The notes beneath the pieces were generated by a model. It did no database searches. It was not told where the DNA came from and saw nothing but the letters and a program-made list of their open reading frames with translations. A stretch of DNA of 9,765 nucleotides. Source: Gammaproteobacteria bacterium. Lineage in GTDB: Bacteria > Pseudomonadota > Gammaproteobacteria > Steroidobacterales > Woeseiaceae. Shown piece after piece: positions 1 through 6,428 of this stretch. The stretch lies in contig DAOWGY010000216.1 in NCBI GenBank assembly GCA_030641695.1, positions 1-9,765 of the forward strand, read 5' to 3'. How positions within the stretch are numbered: position 1 is the first letter of the stretch; every line of letters starts with the position of its first letter. The translations under genes and the position numbers were made by a program.

Positions 1-563
1 AGCGCTACTGGCTCATCGATCCGCTGGACGGCACGAAGGAATTCGTGAATCGCAATGGTGAGTTCACGGTGAACATTGCACTGATCGAAGGCGGCCGACC
101 TGTGTTCGGTGTCGTACACGTGCCGGTTCAGGGCAAAACCTACGTCGGCTGCGAGGGACACGGCGCGGAGCTTCGCATCGGCGAGGATGCACCACAGAAA
201 ATTCGGGTGGCAATCGCCAGCGCCGACCCGGTACGTGTGGTCGGCAGTCGATCGCACCGTGGCGCAAGCCTGGATGCGTTCATCGACCGTCTCGGCAACT
301 GCGACCTGGTGCCCATGGGCAGCTCGCTGAAATTTTGCGTCGTCGCCGAGGGAGGAGCCGACGTCTATCCGCGCCTCGGGCCGACCTCGGAGTGGGACAC
401 CGCGGCCGCCCAGGCGGTCGTTGAACAGGCCGGTGGTTCTGTTGTGACGCTCGACGGTAAGCCTATGACTTACAATGAAAAAGAGAACATTCTCAACCCG
501 TATTTCATGGTCATTGGGGCCACGGACCATGACTGGCTGGCGCTGCTCCCCGACGGCGGGTAG
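1..563 (+). CDS. cysQ: 3'(2'),5'-bisphosphate nucleotidase CysQ, 5'-truncated by the window edge
   Basis: Member of the inositol-monophosphatase fold family. CysQ removes the 3'-phosphate from PAP (and PAPS), recycling the by-product of sulfate assimilation; the family is Mg-dependent. The reading frame is already open at base 3, so the true start lies outside the window. The visible fragment is 187 codons including the stop. It opens with the metal-binding signature WLIDPLDGTKEF (fragment residues 3-14), followed by NRNGEFTVNIALI, both diagnostic of CysQ within the superfamily. Further on are GSSLKFC and the second metal/substrate motif EWDTAAAQAVVEQAGG. Relative to the roughly 250-residue family length, about 80 N-terminal residues are missing. 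The GTG at 45 is internal, because conserved sequence precedes it. The gene ends at a TAG at 561-563. Its upstream context cannot be seen. The DUF465 gene follows 63 bp downstream on the same strand. Confidence 0.93.
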   Translation, partial: RYWLIDPLDGTKEFVNRNGEFTVNIALIEGGRPVFGVVHVPVQGKTYVGCEGHGAELRIGEDAPQKIRVAIASADPVRVVGSRSHRGASLDAFIDRLGNCDLVPMGSSLKFCVVAEGGADVYPRLGPTSEWDTAAAQAVVEQAGGSVVTLDGKPMTYNEKENILNPYFMVIGATDHDWLALLPDGG

Positions 564-582
564 CATGGTTGTCATCCTCGGC

Positions 583-588
583 TAATAT
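583..588 (+). promoter_or_regulatory. Possible -10 element upstream of the DUF465 gene
   Basis: TAATAT lies in the 63-bp gap between cysQ and the DUF465 gene and is close to the sigma-70 -10 consensus. No good -35 hexamer is found 16-18 bp upstream: the aligned bases there are GTAGCA, and a TTGTCA at 569 is only 8 bp away. Transcription from here would start near 595, leaving a leader of about 30 nt before the ATG at 627. The support is sequence similarity only, so the call is weak. Confidence 0.25.
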
Positions 589-609
589 AGTCTTGGGGAA
601 TGCGCAAAC

Positions 610-632
610 TGTCCTGAATGTCCTGAATGTCC
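610..632 (+). repeat. Short tandem repeat (9-bp unit, about 2.5 copies) over the DUF465 start
   Basis: The unit TGTCCTGAA occurs at 610-618 and 619-627, and a partial third copy TGTCC lies at 628-632. Each full unit carries a TGA stop, and each junction carries an ATG. The result is an in-frame series: ATG at 600 (five codons then TGA), ATG at 618 (two codons then TGA) and ATG at 627 (the open gene). The repeat fixes the real start at 627, because the two earlier in-frame ATGs run directly into stops. The origin is probably replication slippage. Confidence 0.8.
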
Positions 633-842
633 GACAAAGTCGATACCGAATCTTTCAAGCAACTCGAGCGCTTGCGCGAGTTGCGTGTCAGCCATAGAGA
701 CCTCGACTACCTGATCGACCGGCTGCAACTCGACCCGATGGTTGACCAATTGCGAATCCGGCGTCTGAAAAAACGCAAACTGTTACTTAAAGACATGATC
801 ACGGCGTTGGAGAGCGAGCTGATTCCGGATCTGGACGCGTAA
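627..842 (+). CDS. DUF465 family (YdcH-like) small helical protein
   Basis: A 71-residue, highly charged, probably all-helical cytoplasmic protein. It matches the DUF465/YdcH pattern: HRDLDYLIDRL (about residues 23-33) in the first half, the hallmark LKKRKLLLKDMI (about 47-58), and a C-terminal IPD followed by Asp-Ala. The biochemical role of this family is not established, and the helices could form a coiled-coil hairpin. The start is the ATG at 627, since earlier in-frame ATGs at 600 and 618 are each followed by a TGA within five codons. No strong Shine-Dalgarno sequence sits at the usual distance; the nearest purine-rich run, GGGGA at 595-599, is too far upstream. Translation may therefore rely on re-initiation or be weak. 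The gene ends in TAA at 840-842, 6 bp before a large palindrome, and converges with the - strand genes. Confidence 0.87.
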   Translation: MSDKVDTESFKQLERLRELRVSHRDLDYLIDRLQLDPMVDQLRIRRLKKRKLLLKDMITALESELIPDLDA

Positions 843-903
843 ATAAATCGCGCTTCGAGAAGCGCTCCAACGGCGCATTGTTGGAGCGCTTCTCGAAGCG
901 CGA
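841..903 (-). terminator. Intrinsic terminator downstream of trhO
   Basis: Reading the - strand, the 24-bp GC-rich stem (903 to 848) runs into a T-rich tail, ATTTATTT. This is the arrangement of a Rho-independent terminator and lies 25-88 nt after the trhO stop. The tail is interrupted by A residues, so efficiency may be moderate. The A-rich complement overlaps the TAA stop of the convergent DUF465 gene. Confidence 0.6.
848..903. repeat. Nested perfect palindrome (REP/BIME-like), likely terminator for the - strand genes
   Basis: Two 24-bp arms (848-871 and 880-903) are exact reverse complements around an 8-nt loop. Each arm is itself a small palindrome: GCGCTTC-GA-GAAGCGC on the left and GCGCTTC-TC-GAAGCGC on the right. 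The DNA or RNA could therefore fold either as one long hairpin or as two side-by-side hairpins. Two inverted copies of a short hairpin unit is the architecture of paired REP elements (BIMEs), which often sit between convergent genes, as here. On the - strand the stem is followed by ATTTATTT (complement of 841-848), giving an intrinsic terminator for the trhO end of the operon. No T-run follows on the + strand. Repeat-family membership is inferred from structure only. Confidence 0.72.
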
Positions 904-912
904 GCGATAGCT

Positions 913-928
913 GCGGCCACCAGGCCGC
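913..928. repeat. Small hairpin abutting the trhO stop codon
   Basis: GCGGCC (913-918), loop ACCA, GGCCGC (923-928) forms a perfect 6-bp GC-only stem that touches the trhO stop at 928-930. On the - strand it reads GTAG then the palindrome; GTAG is the tetranucleotide that often precedes REP hairpins. It may be a third unit of the adjacent REP-like cluster. There is no T-run next to it, so it is unlikely to terminate transcription alone. Confidence 0.45.
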
Positions 929-1842
929 TACGAGCCTAGTTTCTGGCCGATGTGGGTCTTGCCGCGTGCATCCGCCAGCGCCACTTGCCTGCAGCGCTCC
1001 TCAAGACGCACAGCGCGTTCCTCGTCGAGCTCGCCGATACATTGCGGGCAGGAGACGCCTTCTCGATAGTCGGGTGACGCAAGATCCTTGCTTGACAGCG
1101 GTCGACGGCAGGCATGGCATTGCACGTAGCCGCCTTCGGCAAGGTCGCGGTCGACAGCCACACGCGTATCGAACACAAAGCACTCGCCTTCCCAGCAATT
1201 TTCATCCGGCGGCACCTCGGTGAGATAGTTCAGAATGCCACCCTGAAGGTGATAGACCTCTTCGAAGCCGAGTTCGAGCATCAACGCAGTCGCTTTCTCG
1301 CAGCGAATACCACCCGTGCAAAACATCGCGAGCGGCCGGTTTGTCGACGCCTCTGCCAGGTCACTCGCAAAATCCGTGAATTGCCGAAAGCTGTTGGTCC
1401 CCGGGTCCATCGCGCGCGGAAACGTCCCTACCTCAACCTCGTAATGATTGCGCGTGTCGATAACGACCACCCTGGGATCTGCAATGAGCGCGTTCCACTC
1501 TGCTGGCGGGACATACTTACCTGTTCTTTCGTGCGGCAGGATGTCGGGTCGCCCGAGCGTTACGATCTCCTTCTTGACCCGCACGCGCATGCGACGAAAC
1601 GGTGCTTCCTTCGACTCGGTCCAGCGTGCCTTGACGGAACCGTCGAGATCCAGGCGATCTTCGATCCAGCCGAATACGGTCCGGATCGCGTCTTCAGCGC
1701 CAGCTACCGTGCCATTGAAGCCCTCAAACGCGACCAGAATGGTGCCGAGCAGCCCAAATTCATCACAGAGCGCCTGCAATTCGTCGCAAAATTCCTGCGG
1801 ATCGGAGAGATCGAGAAAGCGATAGAACGATGCGACCTTCAC
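928..1842 (-). CDS. trhO: tRNA uridine(34) hydroxylase TrhO (YceA family, rhodanese domain)
   Basis: TrhO makes 5-hydroxyuridine at wobble position 34 of certain tRNAs in an oxygen-dependent reaction; this is the precursor of cmo5U/mcmo5U in many bacteria. The 304-residue product has the family layout. An N-terminal ferredoxin-like domain covers about residues 1-95, with SFYRF and an EGFNGTVAG loop. A rhodanese domain covers about 115-210, with the active loop CTGGIRCEKA and Cys175 as the expected catalytic residue. A C-terminal segment contains WEGECFVFDTRV and two CxxC pairs (C242/C245 and C265/C268) that could bind a metal. It is shorter than the E. coli protein (about 350 residues), mainly at the C-terminus. 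The start is GTG at 1842. It overlaps the plsB stop by 4 bases (GTGA), implying translational coupling to plsB. The gene ends in TAG next to a hairpin cluster. Confidence 0.93.
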   Translation of the reverse strand: MKVASFYRFLDLSDPQEFCDELQALCDEFGLLGTILVAFEGFNGTVAGAEDAIRTVFGWIEDRLDLDGSVKARWTESKEAPFRRMRVRVKKEIVTLGRPDILPHERTGKYVPPAEWNALIADPRVVVIDTRNHYEVEVGTFPRAMDPGTNSFRQFTDFASDLAEASTNRPLAMFCTGGIRCEKATALMLELGFEEVYHLQGGILNYLTEVPPDENCWEGECFVFDTRVAVDRDLAEGGYVQCHACRRPLSSKDLASPDYREGVSCPQCIGELDEERAVRLEERCRQVALADARGKTHIGQKLGS

Positions 1843-4328
1843 ACGTCAGCCTCATCGTCGTTGAATGTCAGCGAGAGAATACTATGACGAATTTCTTCGC
1901 CCAGCACGAGCCGTGCATCGGCACCGATGCTCGTGATGTCGTCGTCGAATTCGATTTTGCCGTCGGAGTTACGACGTATCACGTCGAGATCCTGCAACTT
2001 TTTGATGAAATCATGGAACAGGGACTTATTGAAGAAGTCCGGAGAGTGCAGACCATAAATCATCGACAGCCGCTCGGCGCTCTGCTGGCACAGCACTTCG
2101 AGCCGTGCACGTGACAGTTCGCCGGACCCATGGTGCACGAGTATCGCGATGACGAGGTAAAAACGCTGCAGCATCGGCACCATCGTCTGACCGAGCATCA
2201 GCAGCTGATATGCTTTCGTGGACCCCGCGGGAGGGCGCACCAGCATCTTCTTGTTACGACCTCGAGTTAGTATCTCCAATTGCAGAAATGCCTCGATCGC
2301 ATGTGTCGTTACATCGTCGATCTGGTCGTAGTCCCACTTGAGGCACAACTCCTTGCGCATGAAGGGATAAATCAGCCGAATCAGGCGCTGCAGTTCAGCG
2401 TGTTCGAGTTCGTGACCCTGAATGAAGCAGCATGCAACGGACGCCGGCACGGCCATAAGGTGCAGGATGTTGTTGCGAAAGTACGTCATGAGCACCGCAG
2501 TGTGTTCGGTCATATGGATGACGTCGCCGATAGGGTGGGATGTGCGGCTGATCACATCGAGTTTCTCGCCGTGCGCAATAATCGCTTCGGGCGTCCAGTC
2601 GGGCATTGTCACGGACGCCGAATAACGAAAAAGCTCCGTCAGCTCCAGGTTGAGTTGTAGCTGTCGTCTGAGTTCCGCCTCGCCGATTTTCTGTTTTGGC
2701 GTCGCGAGTAATACATAAGCAAGCAGGCTGATTGGCGTTACGGCGGCCGCCGCGTTGATTTTGCTCATGACCTCGATGCCGAGCTCGTCGACGACGCCGC
2801 CGAGCCATGTGGGGCGCTCACCGTTTTCGGATTGGGCCTCGCGCCAATCCGGGCGCAGCCGGTCGAGCAGCGGTTCGAGTTCGATAGGCTCCCCGATATT
2901 GACGTAGACCTTGCCGAAATTCTCACGCAAGGCGTTCACCGAGCGAATCAGCCCGAACAACGACTCCTTTTGTTTCTCTGCACCGCCAAGCTCGCTGATG
3001 AAGGAGTCGCCCTCGATGAGTTTCTCGTAGCCGAAATAGACCGGGACGAACACGATCGGTCGCCTGGGATTCTTTATGTAGGAGTTGACGGTCATGACGA
3101 GCATGCCGCCCTTGGGCTGCAACAGCCTGCCCGTGCGGCTGCGCGTGCCCTCGACGAAATACTCGATCGAATAGCCACGCTGCAGGATCTGGTCGAGGTA
3201 GGCGTCAAAGACGGCAGCGTACAGGCGATTACCCTTGAAGCTGCGGCGCAGGAAGAATGCGCCGCCGCGCCGAAGTATCGGTCCGACGATCGGAAAATTC
3301 AGATTGATACCGGCCGCGATGTGTGGCGTGTGCACGCCTTGTTCGTAGAGTATGTAGCCCAGCAGCAGGTAGTCGAAATGGCTGCGATGACAAGGAACGT
3401 AAATGACTTCCTTGTCCTTAGCTACTTCGTGAAGGCGTTCGATGTGCCCGAGTTCGACGCCATCGTAGATACGAGTCCACAGCCAACGTAAAAATCGTTC
3501 AACTACTCGTATCGTCGGATACGATATGTCCGCGGCAATTTCAAGTGCGTACTTGCGCGCCTCTTTGTGCTTGCGTTCGATGCTTGCATCATCGTCACCG
3601 ACCTCGTTCGCGATTACTTTGCGAACACCGGGTGCGAGCAACACGTGATTGACGAGCGTGCGCCGATTCGAGAGGTCCGGGCCAACGGTCGCTGTGCGCC
3701 GTTGCCGAAAATGCACACGCAGGATGCGCGACACCTTACGGTACGCGATCGCAGCATCGAGATCCTCGGAGATTATTGAACTCAGTGGTAGCGCGTCGCT
3801 GAAGCGCAGCAGCGTGTTACGGCCGAGCAGCAGTGTCGCAAAAAACTTGCGTGTGCGACTGGCGACATCCCAGTTCTCGGAGAACAGCAGTTTGAAAACC
3901 GAGCGTTCCTTCTGCGGCGAGCGTCCCCAGTAAATCGCCACCGGGATCAGCAACAGCTGTTGTTGCTTGTGGTCCGCCGCCTCAACCAGGCGTCGCAGTC
4001 GTTGCGAGCTCTTGGTCGACGGGCGCCGGAACAAAAAGCCCTTCATTTTGCGCATCACGACGACGCGGCGGGACTCGCTAACGTCGCAGCATCGCAGGGA
4101 CTCGGACGGGGACGGCATACCATGCAATTTGCAGACGCGCTCGAGCGCCAGCATATCCGCGAGACCGCCAGTCTCCAGAACGTAACAAACGGCGGCGTCA
4201 GGATCATTGATAAGCTCTGCCGGCGTGTCCGGCTGAATCACCGGTCGGGCCCAGAATGCAAAAATCTTGCCTGCCAACCAGTAGAGCGGCCGGAAGATGA
4301 TCCCCGCAACTTTCCCCGCAACGTTCAT
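1839..4328 (-). CDS. plsB: Glycerol-3-phosphate 1-O-acyltransferase PlsB
   Basis: PlsB acylates the sn-1 position of glycerol-3-phosphate from acyl-ACP or acyl-CoA, giving lysophosphatidate at the inner membrane, the first committed step of phospholipid synthesis. The 829-residue product is full length (E. coli about 807). All four acyltransferase blocks are present. Block I is HRSHFD (H314 and D319, the catalytic HX4D pair). Block II is GGAFFLRRSFKGN (about 355-367). Block III is FVEGTRSRTGRLLQPKGG (391-408). Block IV is PIVFVPVYFGYEKLIEG (about 424-440). The N-terminus (IIFRPLYWLAGKIFAFWARPVI) is hydrophobic and amphipathic, fitting peripheral membrane attachment. The ATG at 4328 gives the expected N-terminal length, although the Shine-Dalgarno is poor. 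It lies 60 bp downstream of the lipoprotein gene and shares a GTGA overlap with trhO. No frameshift or missing catalytic residue is seen. Confidence 0.97.
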   Translation of the reverse strand: MNVAGKVAGIIFRPLYWLAGKIFAFWARPVIQPDTPAELINDPDAAVCYVLETGGLADMLALERVCKLHGMPSPSESLRCCDVSESRRVVVMRKMKGFLFRRPSTKSSQRLRRLVEAADHKQQQLLLIPVAIYWGRSPQKERSVFKLLFSENWDVASRTRKFFATLLLGRNTLLRFSDALPLSSIISEDLDAAIAYRKVSRILRVHFRQRRTATVGPDLSNRRTLVNHVLLAPGVRKVIANEVGDDDASIERKHKEARKYALEIAADISYPTIRVVERFLRWLWTRIYDGVELGHIERLHEVAKDKEVIYVPCHRSHFDYLLLGYILYEQGVHTPHIAAGINLNFPIVGPILRRGGAFFLRRSFKGNRLYAAVFDAYLDQILQRGYSIEYFVEGTRSRTGRLLQPKGGMLVMTVNSYIKNPRRPIVFVPVYFGYEKLIEGDSFISELGGAEKQKESLFGLIRSVNALRENFGKVYVNIGEPIELEPLLDRLRPDWREAQSENGERPTWLGGVVDELGIEVMSKINAAAAVTPISLLAYVLLATPKQKIGEAELRRQLQLNLELTELFRYSASVTMPDWTPEAIIAHGEKLDVISRTSHPIGDVIHMTEHTAVLMTYFRNNILHLMAVPASVACCFIQGHELEHAELQRLIRLIYPFMRKELCLKWDYDQIDDVTTHAIEAFLQLEILTRGRNKKMLVRPPAGSTKAYQLLMLGQTMVPMLQRFYLVIAILVHHGSGELSRARLEVLCQQSAERLSMIYGLHSPDFFNKSLFHDFIKKLQDLDVIRRNSDGKIEFDDDITSIGADARLVLGEEIRHSILSLTFNDDEADV

Positions 4329-4388
4329 GGCGAATCAGTCTACCGAAAAGAGTTTGTCTGCATACCTTTGACTTTTGCCGAAAATGCG

Positions 4389-4577
4389 CTAGTCCTCGGC
4401 CTCTTCGATCGCATTGTCGAGCTTGTCTTTGGACTCCAGTACGACGTCCTCGACGGCCTCCGCCTTGTCGAGCGGCGAACGCGCCGCATCGAGAAGCACG
4501 CTGTCTTTATCCTCCTTATCGGAGTCCGACGAGCAGCCGAGCAACAACAAGCTTGCCAGTAATAGTGAATACTTCAT
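4389..4577 (-). CDS. Small acidic lipoprotein, unknown function
   Basis: A 62-residue protein with a clear type II signal peptide: MKYS, a Leu-rich core, then the lipobox LLGC with the acylated Cys at 15. The next residue is Ser, not Asp, which by the Lol rule predicts outer-membrane sorting. The mature part is only 48 residues. It is strongly acidic (about 17 Asp/Glu against 6 Lys/Arg) and predicted mostly helical toward the C-terminus (DKAEAVEDVVLESKDKLDNA). No family is recognised. The start is secured by a strong Shine-Dalgarno, GGGGAGGA, on the - strand (4583-4590), five bases before the ATG. The gene starts 13 bp after the hydrolase gene ends and stops (TAG) 60 bp before plsB, so it is probably co-transcribed with the hydrolase. 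Confidence 0.82.
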   Translation of the reverse strand: MKYSLLLASLLLLGCSSDSDKEDKDSVLLDAARSPLDKAEAVEDVVLESKDKLDNAIEEAED

Positions 4578-4582
4578 TGTAG

Positions 4583-4590
4583 TCCTCCCC
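4583..4590 (-). promoter_or_regulatory. Strong Shine-Dalgarno for the small lipoprotein
   Basis: GGGGAGGA on the - strand lies five bases upstream of the ATG at 4577 and fills most of the 13-bp gap after the hydrolase stop. It is the best ribosome binding site in the window and the main reason to accept so short a gene. High translation relative to its neighbours is inferred. Confidence 0.75.
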
Positions 4591-5094
4591 TCAATCGCCT
4601 ACGACCTGTCTGACAAATCGCTTCAAATAGCCGTTGATCTCGTCGATATTGCCCGTTAGCCGATGGTCGCCGTTAATCAGGTGCAGCGTAGCCTTGCACT
4701 GCCTCGCAAAGCGAATGCTGTTATCGGCTGGCACTATGTCATCGTGCCAGCCGTGCACCATACAAATCGGCATGCCTGGCGGCGTTGGTGTCAATTCCTC
4801 GTAACCGTCCATGTAGTAAGCGGGTGCGAGGACGAACAGGCCCGCCGCGCCTACTCGCTCGGCAGCAGCTGTCGCAACGTGGCCGCCCATGCTCGAGCCG
4901 ACGAGAATCAGCCTGTCATCGATACCATCACACTCGGCGATCAATTTGTTTACACGTTCAGTCGGATCGGCTATGCCCTGATAGTCAATGCTATCGGCCG
5001 CACACCCCAGTTCTTTTACCATTGCGGCCATCGCCTTGATCTTAGTGCCCCACGGCCCGCTTTCCTGGCCGTGAGAGAAAATCACGGTTGTCAT
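4591..5094 (-). CDS. Alpha/beta-hydrolase fold protein (small esterase-like)
   Basis: A 167-residue single-domain alpha/beta hydrolase with no signal peptide, so probably cytoplasmic. The N-terminal strand and oxyanion region read TTVIFSHGQESGPWGTK, with HGxxxxP-like geometry. The nucleophile elbow is GSSMGG, with Ser68 as nucleophile in GxSxG. The acid is in HGWHDDIVP, where Asp118 fits the usual HGxxDxxVP spacing. The catalytic His is His144 in NGDHRL. All three triad members are therefore present. The length is close to the minimal fold, with almost no cap domain, as in YqiA/YcfP-like and dienelactone-hydrolase-like esterases. The substrate cannot be predicted. The ATG start at 5094 overlaps the stop of the upstream thioredoxin-fold gene by 4 bp (ATGA), suggesting coupled translation. 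The TGA stop is 13 bp before the lipoprotein ATG. Confidence 0.88.
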   Translation of the reverse strand: MTTVIFSHGQESGPWGTKIKAMAAMVKELGCAADSIDYQGIADPTERVNKLIAECDGIDDRLILVGSSMGGHVATAAAERVGAAGLFVLAPAYYMDGYEELTPTPPGMPICMVHGWHDDIVPADNSIRFARQCKATLHLINGDHRLTGNIDEINGYLKRFVRQVVGD

Positions 5095-6428
5095 ATCAGT
5101 ATCCCGTCCCCGGTCTCACACAGCTCCTCGACGTGCCGCACGAGCAGCCAGATACGATCCTGGCCCCAAACGACGAAGTCCCCCATGCGCAGCGTCGGCA
5201 CCCCCCACGAACCCGATTCCATCATCGACTCGCGATTCTGTTCGATGCCGTCTCGCCAGCCGTCGTCCTGCATCGCTTTGACGACGTCCGGCCAGAACAG
5301 GCCGGTACGGGCAGCGACCTCTCGCATGCCTTTGTCGGTCGCCACGTCGATGGCCTCCGCCCAAATCGCCTCGCCGACGTTGATGAGAAAGTCCCGCTCC
5401 TTCTTTTCGCCGCAAGCGTAATTGAAGACAGCCAGGCAGCGCTCCACGCCACTGCCAACCGGATCGGCAATGTGTCCAAACGGAATGCCGAGGCGCTCCG
5501 ACTCACGTTTGGTGTCATTGGCGATGTAGATGAGCTTTTTGCGCGGCACCTTCATGCCACGCATTACCATCGGCAATATCGGCCGGATGACCAGCTTCAG
5601 GCCGAAGGCGTCCGCCGCCTCGAAGGCACGTCGCAATGACAAATACGAATACGGGCTGCGAAGCGAATGAAAAATTTCGAGTGGCGGCAGATCCTTCGCT
5701 GCCGCGGGTGGTCTCACGGGCAATGCCACCTGCATTGCCTGCCCAATGGATGCGAGCTGCGGGTTCGGTTTACCCTCCCTGTTGGCGCCGAGTTCATCGA
5801 GTCGCGACGTCAGGTAATGCAAACGATCAACGCCCCAGTACCACTCTCCCCCGTAGTAGAGGGTCGCGGCGTTGTAGTGGCCAAGTCTCAAGAGCAGGCG
5901 CTGATTACTGTCGAGCGTCGCGTTGGCGCTACCCGGTTTTGCCGCCGTTTCCGCACGACGCCTCACGGCATCCACATCGCCCCGCCAGTACGCGGCAAGC
6001 GCCTCGAAAAGCTCGGCGCCGAAACCGGGACTGCCGGCATTACTTGCCAGCGCATCGAGGAGCGCACGCCGGTGTTCGACGGGCGGCGTGCTGCCCTTGT
6101 CGAGAAACGGCACACCGAGCTCGCGCGCGACGCGCTCGCAGTCAGTAACGGCATACTCGGCGAGCATTTCGGGTCGCGGCTTGTAGCTATCACCCATTGA
6201 CGGCGTCAGGCAGATGCGAAGTTCGACGTCGTAATGTGCCTGTAGTTGCGGCAGGTACAGACTGAGCAGGTATGAGTACGGGTCGTCGAGTTCCAGGAAT
6301 GCCGTTACGACATGCGGCCGGCCAGTCAACTTGCGACGTAGCTCGGCAACACCTCGCTTCATGGCGCGCACACGCTGGCTCAACAGGATGTTCAGCAACG
6401 TCGATCGAAGTTTGTTACTGGGGCTCAC
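5091..6428 (-). CDS. Double-domain DsbA-like/2-hydroxychromene-2-carboxylate isomerase-fold protein
   Basis: The 445-residue protein carries two copies of the DsbA/HCCA-isomerase thioredoxin fold. Copy 1 (about residues 38-215) begins AFLELDDPYSYLLSLYLP and ends with ATLYYGGEWYWGVDRLHYL. Copy 2 (about 250-435) begins EIFHSLRSPYSYLSLRRA and ends with GSWGVPTLRMGDFVVWGQDR. The (D/S)PYSY motifs at 49-53 and 258-262 mark the position of the glutathione-binding or CxxC site in the family. No CxxC is present in either copy, so a disulfide oxidase role is unlikely and a glutathione-dependent isomerase/transferase-like role is more plausible. The cis-proline before the last strand is present in copy 2 (Pro411) but is replaced by Ala188 in copy 1. 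The basic N-terminal 35 residues are not a clear signal peptide. The start is GTG at 6428, with a GTGA overlap with the ATL gene stop, and the end overlaps the hydrolase ATG. Confidence 0.82.
   Translation of the reverse strand: MSPSNKLRSTLLNILLSQRVRAMKRGVAELRRKLTGRPHVVTAFLELDDPYSYLLSLYLPQLQAHYDVELRICLTPSMGDSYKPRPEMLAEYAVTDCERVARELGVPFLDKGSTPPVEHRRALLDALASNAGSPGFGAELFEALAAYWRGDVDAVRRRAETAAKPGSANATLDSNQRLLLRLGHYNAATLYYGGEWYWGVDRLHYLTSRLDELGANREGKPNPQLASIGQAMQVALPVRPPAAAKDLPPLEIFHSLRSPYSYLSLRRAFEAADAFGLKLVIRPILPMVMRGMKVPRKKLIYIANDTKRESERLGIPFGHIADPVGSGVERCLAVFNYACGEKKERDFLINVGEAIWAEAIDVATDKGMREVAARTGLFWPDVVKAMQDDGWRDGIEQNRESMMESGSWGVPTLRMGDFVVWGQDRIWLLVRHVEELCETGDGILI

Noticed and set aside
1114..1887. 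257-codon + strand open frame opposite trhO and the plsB 3' end
   Set aside because: No motif. It crosses a real gene junction on the other strand, where TrhO and PlsB are both convincing.
4369..4374. TTGACT on the + strand resembling a -35 box
   Set aside because: There is no -10-like hexamer 16-18 bp downstream, and the next + strand sequence is antisense to the lipoprotein gene.
4329..4388. Promoter for plsB in the 60-bp gap
   Set aside because: No -35/-10 pair with acceptable spacing could be found on the - strand, so it is left unannotated.
4663..5421. 252-codon + strand open frame opposite the hydrolase and thioredoxin-fold genes
   Set aside because: It spans two well-supported - strand genes and their junction, with no domain or ribosome site of its own. 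It is a shadow frame.
5091..6428. Periplasmic DsbA disulfide oxidase
   Set aside because: No CxxC motif occurs in either thioredoxin-fold copy, and there is no clear signal peptide. DPYSY/SPYSY motifs fit the HCCA-isomerase branch better.
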